Shown one piece after another: positions 1-7,415 of a stretch of DNA of 10,000 nt. The stretch's first letter is position 1, and each line of letters begins with the position of its first letter. Position numbers and translations under genes: made by a program. Below the pieces are notes generated by a model that worked only from the letters and a program-made list of their open reading frames with translations, did not search any database and was not told the origin of the DNA. The stretch comes from Rheinheimera sp. GTDB taxonomy: Bacteria; Pseudomonadota; Gammaproteobacteria; Enterobacterales; Alteromonadaceae. Location: contig NZ_JAIWOI010000027.1 in NCBI RefSeq assembly GCF_020217005.1, forward strand, positions 1-10,000, in the 5' to 3' direction.

Positions 1-1382
1 GCTAAATTTAACGCTACCTGCCAGTGATGGCCTGGGTTAGCTTCATGATAAGTCAGGGTTTTTAAATCAAATTTAGCATTAGCTTTAATATCGCGCAGGT
101 TAATCCAATAAATACCGGGTTTACTGCCGTCTATGGCGGGTGAAGTGTATTGACCGCCAGCAGCGCTGTCCTGAATTTCGACCGGAATGCGCCGTACTTC
201 CACCGGGTAAGGAGGCTTGGTAGCAAAGAGCTCCGGCATACGTTGATTAATTTCAGCGATGTATTTATTCAAGTCGTCCAGCACCTGCTGGCGGCCAGCA
301 TCTGAATCTTCATACAAAAACCGTGTTTCGCCATTTAGTGCCGTCATACGTGCGCCAACAGAGCCTTCTTTATAGCCTTGGGCTTGTAAGATGTTATCCA
401 TTTCCTGGCTAATGCGGGCCACTTCAGCCAAACCTATTTGGTGAATTTGCTCCGGGGTTAGATTGGTATCCCCCAGCTGTTTTACTGAATACGCATAAAA
501 CTTATCGCCACCTGGCTGAGCCCAAATACCGGATTCAGTCCTGGCTTTTGGCAATTGCGCACGCACAGCAGCGGCGAGTTGCTGATAGCCAGCTTGTACT
601 TGTTGTTCTACTAAAAGCGCCGCTGTGGTCAGGTATTGTTGCTTAGCTTCTGCTGACAAGTCTTTGACTGCATCCAGCTTTTTCGCAAAGTCTTTATACA
701 GCGCATGCTCTGTCACTGCACCACCGGCATAGCTATCGAGTATAGCCAGGGATCTCTCCAGTAATACTTTAGGGGCTATCCAGCCCGCTTCAGCGTCTGA
801 AGTGAAACGTTGTTGAACCGCTTTTAACGCAGCACCAAATTTCTCCAGCCGGCTTAAGTAGTTTTTCGCATCCTGTTCATTCGCTATAGGGTGAGAGTTT
901 TGTAAGGCGCCAGCCATATCTATAGTGGGACCGTTGATCTGATTGACAACAAAAGCCGAGTGTCCCATCCAGGAGTCGATATAGCCATGAGGTAATTCGT
1001 TGCTGCCAGCATAGTACTGCATAATATTCAGCATCACAGCCTGATTTTCCGCATCAACAGCATCTGCTGGTACTGGAAGAGCGGCAAGTTGGCTAATGAC
1101 GGCATTTAGTTGTTGCCTAAGTTGGACTTCTGCTTCTGCACTGTAGTTTTCCAACTCAGTGTGAAAAGCCTTGCCTACAACATCTTCGGACAAACCTAAA
1201 GCTGAGGCATTTAAAGCGCGTGCCTGAAACAGCAGTTGAGTGGCTTGTTGGTATAGTTGCTCTGCGCTCACCGCTGAGGTTGCAGCTGTTTCGACTACTG
1301 ATGCGGCTGGTGTTGTTGGGGCGTCGTTGCAGGCAGTCAGAAACAGGCCACTGACTGCCAGCGCTATTATAGATAAACGCAT
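1..1382 (-). CDS. DUF885 family lipoprotein, putative metallopeptidase-like (3' end beyond window)
   Basis: The first 460 codons are visible; the C-terminus lies beyond the left edge. The start is ATG at 1380-1382, with an AAAAGGAA ribosome binding site just upstream. Residues 1-18 form a lipoprotein signal: a hydrophobic stretch, then a lipobox LTAC with Cys18. Asn19 follows, not Asp, so an outer-membrane lipoprotein facing the periplasm is likely. A low-complexity Ala/Thr/Ser linker follows, then a long, mostly helical domain typical of DUF885 proteins. Near the visible end is HEANPGHH (residues 446-453), the HExxxGHH motif conserved in DUF885. It resembles a zinc-binding peptidase site, and I infer peptidase-like activity only from that motif. 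DUF885 proteins are usually near 600 residues, so roughly a quarter is missing. The gene is transcribed divergently from the MFS gene, with about 190 bp between the starts. The substrate is unknown. Confidence 0.9.
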   Translation of the reverse strand, partial: MRLSIIALAVSGLFLTACNDAPTTPAASVVETAATSAVSAEQLYQQATQLLFQARALNASALGLSEDVVGKAFHTELENYSAEAEVQLRQQLNAVISQLAALPVPADAVDAENQAVMLNIMQYYAGSNELPHGYIDSWMGHSAFVVNQINGPTIDMAGALQNSHPIANEQDAKNYLSRLEKFGAALKAVQQRFTSDAEAGWIAPKVLLERSLAILDSYAGGAVTEHALYKDFAKKLDAVKDLSAEAKQQYLTTAALLVEQQVQAGYQQLAAAVRAQLPKARTESGIWAQPGGDKFYAYSVKQLGDTNLTPEQIHQIGLAEVARISQEMDNILQAQGYKEGSVGARMTALNGETRFLYEDSDAGRQQVLDDLNKYIAEINQRMPELFATKPPYPVEVRRIPVEIQDSAAGGQYTSPAIDGSKPGIYWINLRDIKANAKFDLKTLTYHEANPGHHWQVALNL

Positions 1383-1501
1383 AGTTTTTCCTTTTGGTTA
1401 GAGTGCGTAAACTGCAGCTTATCTTACGCCTTGAACCGGAATAATTCAGCACAGCAACAGACATTTGCGTTAAAACAAAATAAAAACTGGCTTATTCGCG
1501 T

Positions 1502-1507
1502 TATACT
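1502..1507 (+). promoter_or_regulatory. possible -10 box (TATACT) for the MFS transporter gene
   Basis: TATACT lies 65 bp before the preferred MFS start codon, in the divergent intergenic region. No convincing -35 hexamer sits 16-18 bp upstream; the stretch there is A-rich. The call is therefore weak and rests on one hexamer. Confidence 0.25.
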
Positions 1508-1571
1508 TCGCCATCTTTTCTGAGCTTTGCTTCTGGCTCTGCTTTATGGATGGTTAGCCGAAAGTACTCCT

Positions 1572-2756
1572 ATGATTGAAAAACACACACCTGCGTTTTA
1601 TGCCGCTAGTTTTGCCCTTTGTCTGGCTGCTGTTTTTGTGTTTGCTAACCTGCATATGTTGCAACCTTTGTTGCCGCTGTTAAGCCGTGAATTTCAACTG
1701 ACAGCGCTACAAACCAGCTGGAGTTATGCTATAGGCACGCTGGCTTTAGGCTTGTCTTTGCTGGTTTATGGTGCTTTATCAGATGCCTACGGGCGGCGAA
1801 CGCTATTACTCTGGAGCCTGGGTGGCATGGCATTGAGTACTTTGGCGCTGACACAGGTTGAAACGTATCACTCCCTTCTGGTATTGCGGGCTGTACAGGG
1901 CTTTTGTCTGGGAGGCTTGCCTGCAATAGCTATAGCTTACATGGGCGAAGAGTTTAGTAAAACAGCTATGGTGGTTGCTGTTGGCTATTATATCAGCGCC
2001 AATTCATTGGGAGGCATCAGTGGGCGTTTATTGTCAGGCTGGTTTGCTGAAATGAATCACTGGCAATGGGTGTTTTGGCCTATGGGACTGGGTAGTGTGC
2101 TTTGTACTTATCTGGTCTGGCGTTTTTTGCCCAAATCCAGCTATTTTCAGAAACAGCCATTTCAACTGACACAGGCTATGTCAGACAATTGGTTCCATTT
2201 ACGCCAAAAAACTTTGTTACTTACCTATCTGATTGGCGGGCTTAACTTTTTTGTTTTTCTAAACCAATACACTTTTGTCGCCTTTCGTTTATCTGATGCA
2301 CCTTATATGTTATCCAGTGGCTGGATAGGGCTGCTCTTTATGACCTATTTAACCGGGACTTTAGGCTCGGCTTTATCGGGCAAAGTTGGACAACGACTTC
2401 ACCCAGCGTTGGGTATGGCGCTGGGCATAGTGATTATGATGCTGGGTACTGTACTGACGCTGTTACAGGAACTGCCCTGGATTGTGGCAGGCTTTTTTAT
2501 CAGTGCTTTTGGTTTCTTCCTTTGTCATTCATTGGCTAGTGGGTGGGTCAATCAGCAAGCTGTTAAAGCCAAAGCCAGTGCCAGCGCCTTATATCTGGTG
2601 TTTTATTATCTGGGCGCCAGCTCTGGTGGATTGTATTTGTCACCTTTCTGGCAGCACTGGGGTTGGAATGGAGTGGTTGCCGCTTCACTACTGATGTTTA
2701 TATTGACCTTGTTACTTAGCCTCTGGCTAAACTACAGTTCGTCACAACAGAGGTAA
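1572..2756 (+). CDS. MFS transporter, YnfM-like (drug:H+ antiporter-type, 12 TM)
   Basis: This is a major facilitator superfamily inner-membrane transporter of 394 residues with about twelve hydrophobic segments. The MFS motif A appears in the loop after TM2 as GALSDAYGRR (residues 67-76). R106 with G110 (RAVQG) matches the motif B region, and a glycine-rich GYYISANSLGGISGR stretch (138-152) follows in the N-terminal half. The ANLHMLQPLLP and YISANSLGG segments, and the C-terminal YYLGASSGG segment, resemble E. coli YnfM and its relatives. A TTG start at 1527 would add 15 residues. I prefer ATG 1572 because its N-terminus (MIEKHTPAFY) aligns with the residues preceding TM1 in YnfM. Neither start has a good ribosome binding site, so the start is uncertain. 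The substrate cannot be predicted; related carriers export drugs, sugars or metabolites. The ABC-F gene follows 195 bp downstream. Confidence 0.88.
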   Translation: MIEKHTPAFYAASFALCLAAVFVFANLHMLQPLLPLLSREFQLTALQTSWSYAIGTLALGLSLLVYGALSDAYGRRTLLLWSLGGMALSTLALTQVETYHSLLVLRAVQGFCLGGLPAIAIAYMGEEFSKTAMVVAVGYYISANSLGGISGRLLSGWFAEMNHWQWVFWPMGLGSVLCTYLVWRFLPKSSYFQKQPFQLTQAMSDNWFHLRQKTLLLTYLIGGLNFFVFLNQYTFVAFRLSDAPYMLSSGWIGLLFMTYLTGTLGSALSGKVGQRLHPALGMALGIVIMMLGTVLTLLQELPWIVAGFFISAFGFFLCHSLASGWVNQQAVKAKASASALYLVFYYLGASSGGLYLSPFWQHWGWNGVVAASLLMFILTLLLSLWLNYSSSQQR

Positions 2757-2951
2757 AATAACTTGCGCTCATTTTGTTGACCTTGTTAGCATAGAGCCAC
2801 TTCCATTTTGAGTACCGCTGAAATGAACAACTAAATTCCCGAAAATTTGTAGTCGTTATTTTACAAATCATCAGGAATGCTGTTGTTGAACAGGTATTTG
2901 TCTTTTATTTTTTGTCTGTGAACACAGCCTCCCTGTATTTCAGGAGTCTGT

Positions 2952-4532
2952 ATGTCTGAATTATCAAACGTTTTATTGTGTCGCCAATTTCAATGGACCC
3001 AGCCAGGCCTGGAGTCTTTGCACCCTGCAATAGACCTGCAATTGCAGAACAAGGCTCAGGCGTTGGTCGGATTAAACGGTTGTGGTAAATCCTTATTTTT
3101 GAGCTGTCTGGCAGGTCAGGAAACTGGCCTGGCTTACAGTGGAGAACTGCTTTGGCAGCGTCCATTTTATTATGTCTCTCAACAAGAAACGGCTTTGAAT
3201 CAAAACATCTGCAGTTATCTGGGTTTAGGTGCTTTGTTTGACGCATTAGGACGAGTAGAGGCTGGCAGTCTCGAACAAGCCGATTTTGACTGTATAGGTG
3301 ATCGTTGGTTAGCTAAAACAGAGCTGAGCCAGTGGTTGCTGGATTTAAATTTACCCACAGATGCCACAATGCCTCTGGGGTTGTTAAGCGGTGGCCAGTT
3401 GATGAAACTGCGCTTAGCCAAGGCTTTTGCAACTCGGCAGTTTTTATTGCTGGATGAAGTATCAAATCATCTGGACCAGGCTGCACGTACATGGCTGCAG
3501 CAACAACTAAAGCATCATCAGGCTGGATATTTATTAGTGAGCCATGACGTGGAGTTATTGTCGACCGTTGACTGTATCTATCAACTATCCCCGTTAGGAC
3601 TGGAGAAATATCAGGGCAACTACCAGGATTTTTTAGCGCAAAGTCAGAGACAACAGCAGCAGTTGCAGCTGAAAAATAACAAACTGAAGAAACAACAGAG
3701 CCGGCAGCAACAGCAACAACAACTGTTAATTGAGCAACAACGGCAAAAACATCAGCAGGCTAAAAGGAATAAAAGCCAGACTAATCAAGCGCCTATATTG
3801 CTTGGTGCAAAAGCACAACAGGCTGAACAAAGTCATGGTCGTTTACAGCAGCAGGTGCAGGCTCAACAGCAAGAGTTAAGTGCCCAGCGTCAAAAGTTGC
3901 AGCGACAACTGGATTATCGTGTCTTACCAAAACTACCGCTTGTTGGCGCCGTAAAAGCCTGTAACGGGCCTGTGCTTTACTGTGACGGCCTGGTTTTACC
4001 TTATGGAACAAGAGCAGCTTTGTCGTTTCAGCTCAACGTACAGCAGCGATGCCTGGTGACCGGTGGCAATGGCTGTGGTAAATCGACTTTACTTAGGGTA
4101 TGTGCAGGTTTTATTCAACCAATGCAGGGGTCAGTACAGGTGAAGCAACAGCTTTGGTATTTAGATCAGCATTTATCTTTACTGGATGCTTTTGCGGGCG
4201 CTGTAGAGGCCATTCAAGCGTTGACAGCAGTGCAGCAGGAGTCGCAAATCCGAACTCATTTGTCCGGTATAGGTCTTAGTACAGCGCGTCTGACAGTGCC
4301 AACGCAGCAGTTGTGTGGAGGAGAGCGGGTGAAGCTGATATTGTTGATTTTGGCATTGCAGCCTTATGCTCCCTATTTGCTGCTGGATGAGCCGGATAAT
4401 CACCTGGATTTTCAGGCACAAGCTATGCTCAAAAGCTTTTTACAAACCTATCCGGCTGGTTTTATGTTGGTGACTCATCAAGATACACAGTGGCAGCAGC
4501 TGGAGTTTTCTAATTGGCTAAGGCTGGATTAA
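2952..4532 (+). CDS. ABC-F family ATPase with glutamine-rich linker
   Basis: The protein has 526 residues, two ABC ATPase domains and no membrane segments, the ABC-F arrangement. ABC-F proteins bind the ribosomal E site and tune translation or protect against antibiotics. Domain 1 has Walker A GLNGCGKS (40-47), signature LSGGQ (145-149), Walker B LLLDE (165-169) with VSNHLD, and H198. Domain 2 has Walker A GGNGCGKST (371-379), signature LCGGE (454-458), Walker B LLLDEPDNHLD (476-486) and H509. Both catalytic glutamates (E169, E480) are present. The usual EPTNHLD motif is altered in both halves: EVSNHLD and EPDNHLD. The linker (about 230-320), where ABC-F proteins contact P-site tRNA, is about 40% Gln and probably a coiled coil. 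The ATG has an AGGAG site 6 bp upstream. I cannot place it in EttA, Uup, YbiT or YheS, so it is a divergent member. The 195 bp upstream show no clear promoter. Confidence 0.88.
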   Translation: MSELSNVLLCRQFQWTQPGLESLHPAIDLQLQNKAQALVGLNGCGKSLFLSCLAGQETGLAYSGELLWQRPFYYVSQQETALNQNICSYLGLGALFDALGRVEAGSLEQADFDCIGDRWLAKTELSQWLLDLNLPTDATMPLGLLSGGQLMKLRLAKAFATRQFLLLDEVSNHLDQAARTWLQQQLKHHQAGYLLVSHDVELLSTVDCIYQLSPLGLEKYQGNYQDFLAQSQRQQQQLQLKNNKLKKQQSRQQQQQQLLIEQQRQKHQQAKRNKSQTNQAPILLGAKAQQAEQSHGRLQQQVQAQQQELSAQRQKLQRQLDYRVLPKLPLVGAVKACNGPVLYCDGLVLPYGTRAALSFQLNVQQRCLVTGGNGCGKSTLLRVCAGFIQPMQGSVQVKQQLWYLDQHLSLLDAFAGAVEAIQALTAVQQESQIRTHLSGIGLSTARLTVPTQQLCGGERVKLILLILALQPYAPYLLLDEPDNHLDFQAQAMLKSFLQTYPAGFMLVTHQDTQWQQLEFSNWLRLD

Positions 4533-4546
4533 TCCAGTCTTAGCCA
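4515..4546. terminator. 32-bp palindrome spanning the ABC-F stop codon, possible bidirectional terminator
   Basis: The two 16-base halves around 4530/4531 are inverted copies, starting TGGCTAAG and ending CTTAGCCA. The only imperfection is one position that forms a G-U pair in RNA. The palindrome contains the last five ABC-F codons and its TAA (4530-4532), and lies between two convergent genes. The structure is seen directly. A terminator role is inferred, and no strong U-tract follows on either strand. Confidence 0.5.
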
Positions 4547-4610
4547 GGCTAATCTAGTCTTTGCCAGGCTAATCTAGTCTTTGCCAGACTAATCTAGTCT
4601 TTGCCAGACT
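4531..4610. repeat. Four 20-bp tandem repeats at the convergent gene junction
   Basis: Units start at 4531, 4551, 4571 and 4591. Units 3 and 4 are identical (aatctagtctttgccagact); unit 2 differs by one base and unit 1 by four. Each AGTCT-TTGCC-AGACT unit can form a 5-bp stem with a 5-base loop (partly decayed in units 1 and 2). Unit 4 and the end of unit 3 encode the last residues and the TAG of the exported protein on the minus strand. Unit 1 is the right half of the palindrome at the ABC-F stop. The near-identity of the units suggests recent slipped-strand expansion. Confidence 0.92.
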
Positions 4611-5002
4611 TCTTCAATTTTCATTCCATCTTCCATACCACTGTGATGCCAGAGATCGCCTTCGACTTTGGCTTTAAATTCATAGGTTTTATTTAGCATC
4701 GAAGCGACTGAACCTGTTTGTGGAGTTTCGTGATAGTCATTGCCTTTCAACTGGTAAGTGCCTGTTAAGGCACTGCTGAAACTGCCGTCTTTATTGACGG
4801 TAACAAAACTGAAATAGCTATTGGACAAGACTTTTACCGACTTCAGATCCTCAGCTGAGACTTTGATCACAGTGCCATCGGCCTTAGTGTAAACCGCAGA
4901 CTTGAGTGTCCAGCTGCCTTGCAGTGTTGCAGGCTCCGAGGCTATAGAGGGTAAAGCAACGCAGCAGAAAGCAGTAAAGATCCAGAGTGCTAAGTGATTC
5001 AT
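4589..5002 (-). CDS. Small exported protein, lipocalin-like/DUF4488-like (hypothetical)
   Basis: The protein has 137 residues. Residues 1-22 look like a Sec signal peptide: a hydrophobic core, then PSIAS before EPA, with cleavage likely after A21 or S22. There is no lipobox at the cleavage site, so the mature protein of about 115 residues is probably periplasmic or secreted. It starts with LQGSWTL, continues with alternating short strands (SYFSFVTV, SALTGTYQL, YEFKAKVEGD) and ends with EEVWQRLD. A G-x-W near the start, a GTY turn and a terminal EVW-R are typical of small lipocalin-like beta-barrel families such as DUF4488. This is pattern resemblance only, and no ligand or function can be named. 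The ATG has AAGGA about 7 bp upstream, and TATAAA at 5023-5028 is a possible -10. The C-terminus lies in the 20-bp repeat array. A large inverted repeat lies 38 bp upstream of the start. Confidence 0.8.
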   Translation of the reverse strand: MNHLALWIFTAFCCVALPSIASEPATLQGSWTLKSAVYTKADGTVIKVSAEDLKSVKVLSNSYFSFVTVNKDGSFSSALTGTYQLKGNDYHETPQTGSVASMLNKTYEFKAKVEGDLWHHSGMEDGMKIEEVWQRLD

Positions 5003-5040
5003 TTTGTGTCCTTTTCAGTAATTTTATAAAGACTCACTAT

Positions 5041-5109
5041 ATACCCAAGTAACTTCAAGATACAGAATTCAACGGATCTGAAACTCGTATCTTGAGGTCA
5101 CTTGGGTAT
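5041..5109. repeat. Inverted repeat, 23-bp arms with 23-bp loop (MITE/REP-like palindrome)
   Basis: The left arm (5041-5063, starting ATACCCAAGT) and right arm (5087-5109, ending ACTTGGGTAT) are inverted copies with two mismatches in 23 positions. The loop is 5064-5086. The element fills most of the gap between the rluF stop and the start of the small exported protein. Its ATACCCAAGT...CAAGATAC arms resemble an intergenic repeat that I recall from other marine gammaproteobacteria; that recall is unverified. It may fold in rluF-derived RNA. No U-tract follows, so termination is uncertain. Confidence 0.85.
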
Positions 5110-5139
5110 CGAACACAAAATGGAAATTGATAACCCGCT

Positions 5140-5826
5140 TTAGTCCGTATTCAGGCTGATGGTTTGAAAACAACCTTCAGCTAAATCGGCGAGACTAAAC
5201 TCCGCCAGTTGAATACGTTTGAGGTGCAGCACTTTAAAGCCCTGGCTGCGGCACATATAGCGGATTTGTCGGTTTAAGCCCTGAGTCAGCACAATTTCAA
5301 AGCTATCAGCGCCCAATTGGGTCACCTGGCAAGGACGGGATTGATAGCTATAAGGGCCGACAGTCCAACTGACACCTGACGCCAGTTGATTTAAAGCCTG
5401 AGTGGTCAGTGTTTTATCTACCGTCACCTGATATGTTTTTTCATGATAAAAATCAGGGTGCAACAAACGCTGTGCCAGTCCGCCATCATTGGTCAGCAGC
5501 ACTAAACCACAGGAGTCTTTATCCAGGCGCCCCACCGGAAAGAGCCGCGTAGGGAATTGCTGCAGCAGATGATACAAACTGTCGGCTTTATCGGGATTGA
5601 GGTTGCAGTCTATGCCCACAGGCTTGTGGTACAGCAGATAATGCTTTTCGGTGGCAGCAGCAAAAGGTTGCTGATCGACCAGAATATGGTCGTCAGCATC
5701 CACATGGTCAATATGATTGGCTGGACGCTGGTTCACCAACACCCGGCCTTCGTCAATCAGCCTTGAAGCGGCTCGTCTTGAACAAAGGCCATGGTCGGCC
5801 AGATACTTGGCTAAACGAATCTTCAT
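5140..5826 (-). CDS. rluF: RluF-type rRNA pseudouridine synthase
   Basis: This enzyme isomerises a uridine in rRNA to pseudouridine. In E. coli RluF the target is 23S rRNA U2604, with some action on tRNA-Tyr; the site here is assumed by homology. It has 228 residues. An S4 RNA-binding domain covers about 3-48 (RLAKYLADHGLCSRRAA...). The catalytic domain starts near 60 with KPVGI. The catalytic motif GRLDKDSCGLVLLTND places the nucleophile at D102. HEKTYQVTVDK (128-138) and QGLNRQIRYMC (182-192) are the other conserved blocks, and they match RluF better than RsuA or RluE. The usual RRMC reads RYMC. It lacks the basic C-terminal tail of E. coli RluF (about 290 residues), although the core is complete. 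The ATG lies 19 bp after the rhlE stop with only a weak ribosome binding site, which suggests an operon and perhaps translational coupling. Confidence 0.88.
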   Translation of the reverse strand: MKIRLAKYLADHGLCSRRAASRLIDEGRVLVNQRPANHIDHVDADDHILVDQQPFAAATEKHYLLYHKPVGIDCNLNPDKADSLYHLLQQFPTRLFPVGRLDKDSCGLVLLTNDGGLAQRLLHPDFYHEKTYQVTVDKTLTTQALNQLASGVSWTVGPYSYQSRPCQVTQLGADSFEIVLTQGLNRQIRYMCRSQGFKVLHLKRIQLAEFSLADLAEGCFQTISLNTD

Positions 5827-5845
5827 CCGCTTTGACCACTATCTT

Positions 5846-7291
5846 TTACGCTGTAGTTTTTGGCTTAGGCTTAAAGCGACGACGCTGACCATTGCCATTA
5901 TTGTGTTCAGCAGCAGGAGTCGCCATATGACCAGCGGCCTGAGTCTGAATACCTGGTGTTTTTGGTGCTTCAAATCGGCGAGGTGGTTTTTGCCCCTGGG
6001 CCGTCTTTTGCGCCTGACCCTGTGCTTGTCCAGACTTTTGACCCGCATGGCCTGAAGCTTTGTTGCCTGCATTTTTTGGCTTAGCGCCTTCAGCCGGAGC
6101 TTTACGTACGGGGCGAGGTGGGCGTGGTGCTTTGGCTATCGCCACCATGGCTTCTGGCAATGGATTTGGATTGATAGTCTGGCTGGGCAGCTTAATACCA
6201 ATCAAACGTTCCACCAGTTTTAACTGCGGAATTTCGTCCGGAGCGACAAAAGACACAGCTAAACCAGATTTACCAGCACGGCCAGTACGGCCTATACGGT
6301 GCACGTAATCAGCAGGTGAGCGTGGCAGAGCAAAGTTCACTACATAAGGCAGCTGGGAAATATCTATACCCCTGGCTGCCACGTCTGTGGCGACCAGTAC
6401 CCGCAATTCATTGGCTTTGAAATCGGCCAACGCCTTAGTACGGGCATTCTGGCTTTTGTTGCCATGCAATGCTGCAGAAGGAATACCTGCATAGGTCAGC
6501 TGTTCACTCAATCTGTTGGCTTCGTGTTTGGTTGGCATAAAGACCAACACCTGTTGCCAGTTGTTTTCGGTGATCAATTCACACAAAGCGGCCGTTTTCT
6601 GGCCTTTGTTCAGCAAATAGACTTGCTGTTCAATTTTTTCGACAGTGGTGTTTTCCGGCGTGACCTGGATCATTAGAGGGTTTTGTAACAAGCCCTGAGT
6701 TAAGCCTTTAATTTCATTACTAAAGGTTGCAGAAAACAGCAGGTTTTGGCGAACTTTAGGCAACAGCGCCAGGATTTTTTTCAAATCACGGATAAAGCCC
6801 ATATCCAGCATACGGTCGGCTTCGTCCAACACCAGCATTTGCACCTGGTCCAGCTTTAATGCGTTTTGGCCCAGTAAATCTAATAATCGACCCGGAGTGG
6901 CAGTTAAAATATCGACACCACCACGCAGAGCCATCATTTGAGGGTTAATGCTAACACCACCAAACACCACATGGTGTTTGAGTTTAGGGCTTAATTCTTT
7001 GCCGTACTTTTGAATTTGTTCTTCAATCTGCGCCGCCAGTTCGCGGGTCGGCGTTAAAATCAGCGCCTTGACCGGACGAGGTTTCTGGATAGGTTGTGCT
7101 GATAAAATTTGCAGTATAGGTAAAACAAAGCTGGCAGTTTTGCCTGTGCCGGTTTGAGCGGCAGCCAACAGATCACGACGCTGTAACACAGCTGGAATGG
7201 CCTGTTGTTGAATAGGAGTAGGTTGGGTATAACCGGCCTGATGTACGGCCTCAACCAAAGCAGGGTTTAAACCCAAAGCAGAAAATGACAT
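5846..7291 (-). CDS. rhlE: ATP-dependent RNA helicase RhlE (DEAD-box)
   Basis: This DEAD-box RNA helicase unwinds short RNA duplexes in the cytoplasm. RhlE acts in ribosome assembly and RNA decay, often at low temperature. The ATG at 7289-7291 gives 481 residues starting [10 protein letters not shown], the canonical RhlE N-terminus. A TTG four codons earlier is open but not needed. Motifs appear in order: Q motif (PTPIQQQ, 24-30), Walker A AQTGTGKT (45-52), PTREL (81-85), GG (111-112), TPGR (132-135), DEAD (156-159), SAT (187-189), [11 protein letters not shown] (300-310) and HRIGRTGR (331-338). After about 375 comes a low-complexity tail rich in Pro, Lys, Ala, Gln and Arg, ending [13 protein letters not shown]. 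This is typical of RhlE and probably adds RNA affinity. The gene comes just before rluF with a 19-bp gap. A short leader carries GAGA as a weak ribosome binding site. Confidence 0.95.
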   Translation of the reverse strand: MSFSALGLNPALVEAVHQAGYTQPTPIQQQAIPAVLQRRDLLAAAQTGTGKTASFVLPILQILSAQPIQKPRPVKALILTPTRELAAQIEEQIQKYGKELSPKLKHHVVFGGVSINPQMMALRGGVDILTATPGRLLDLLGQNALKLDQVQMLVLDEADRMLDMGFIRDLKKILALLPKVRQNLLFSATFSNEIKGLTQGLLQNPLMIQVTPENTTVEKIEQQVYLLNKGQKTAALCELITENNWQQVLVFMPTKHEANRLSEQLTYAGIPSAALHGNKSQNARTKALADFKANELRVLVATDVAARGIDISQLPYVVNFALPRSPADYVHRIGRTGRAGKSGLAVSFVAPDEIPQLKLVERLIGIKLPSQTINPNPLPEAMVAIAKAPRPPRPVRKAPAEGAKPKNAGNKASGHAGQKSGQAQGQAQKTAQGQKPPRRFEAPKTPGIQTQAAGHMATPAAEHNNGNGQRRRFKPKPKTTA

Positions 7292-7345
7292 TAAATTTCT
7301 CAAATAAAAGCGCGAACCCCAATTGGCCCCCGCAAAAAGCCGCGC

Positions 7346-7351
7346 ATTGTA
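7346..7351 (-). promoter_or_regulatory. possible -10 box (TACAAT) of the rhlE promoter
   Basis: TACAAT on the minus strand matches TATAAT at five of six positions and would give a leader of about 48 bases before the rhlE ATG. The matching -35 position (7369-7374, TGGTCG) is poor and lies inside the dyad at 7359-7379. The call is tentative. Confidence 0.35.
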
Positions 7352-7358
7352 ACGGTAA

Positions 7359-7379
7359 AGCGCTGGCGCGACCAGCGCT
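7359..7379. promoter_or_regulatory. Dyad AGCGCTGG-N5-CCAGCGCT upstream of rhlE, operator or hairpin
   Basis: A perfect inverted repeat with 8-bp GC-rich arms and a 5-base spacer. It lies just upstream of the possible rhlE -10 box and overlaps its -35 region, which suits an operator. Alternatively it may form a hairpin ending the Hsp70-strand transcript, but only TTTACC follows on that strand, so it would be a weak terminator. On the plus strand a T-run follows ten bases later, but no plus-strand gene precedes it. Confidence 0.4.
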
Positions 7380-7415
7380 ATTGTCGGTTTTTTGTGCAGC
7401 TTAGTGAATTGAGAG

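Noticed and set aside
1156..1464. 102-codon open frame on the minus strand.
   Set aside because: It overlaps the DUF885 lipoprotein in another frame, and its translation is Ser/Arg-rich with no domain features.
1527..1571. Upstream TTG start for the MFS transporter, adding 15 residues.
   Set aside because: No ribosome binding site fits it, and the ATG at 1572 gives an N-terminus that aligns with YnfM-type transporters.
2845..2868. ATTTGTA-N10-TACAAAT dyad between the MFS and ABC-F genes.
   Set aside because: The arms are only 7 bp and AT-rich, so chance is likely; there is no T-tract or nearby promoter hexamer pair to give it a role.
2757..2951. Possible leader peptide or attenuator ahead of the ABC-F gene, as in some resistance ABC-F genes.
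   Set aside because: I found no small open frame with a ribosome binding site and no paired terminator/antiterminator stems. The small CTGTG-AA-CACAG palindrome is too short to count.
4531..4610. Short regular repeats considered as a CRISPR array.
   Set aside because: The units are 20 bp, directly adjacent with no spacers, and overlap a gene end; no cas genes are present.
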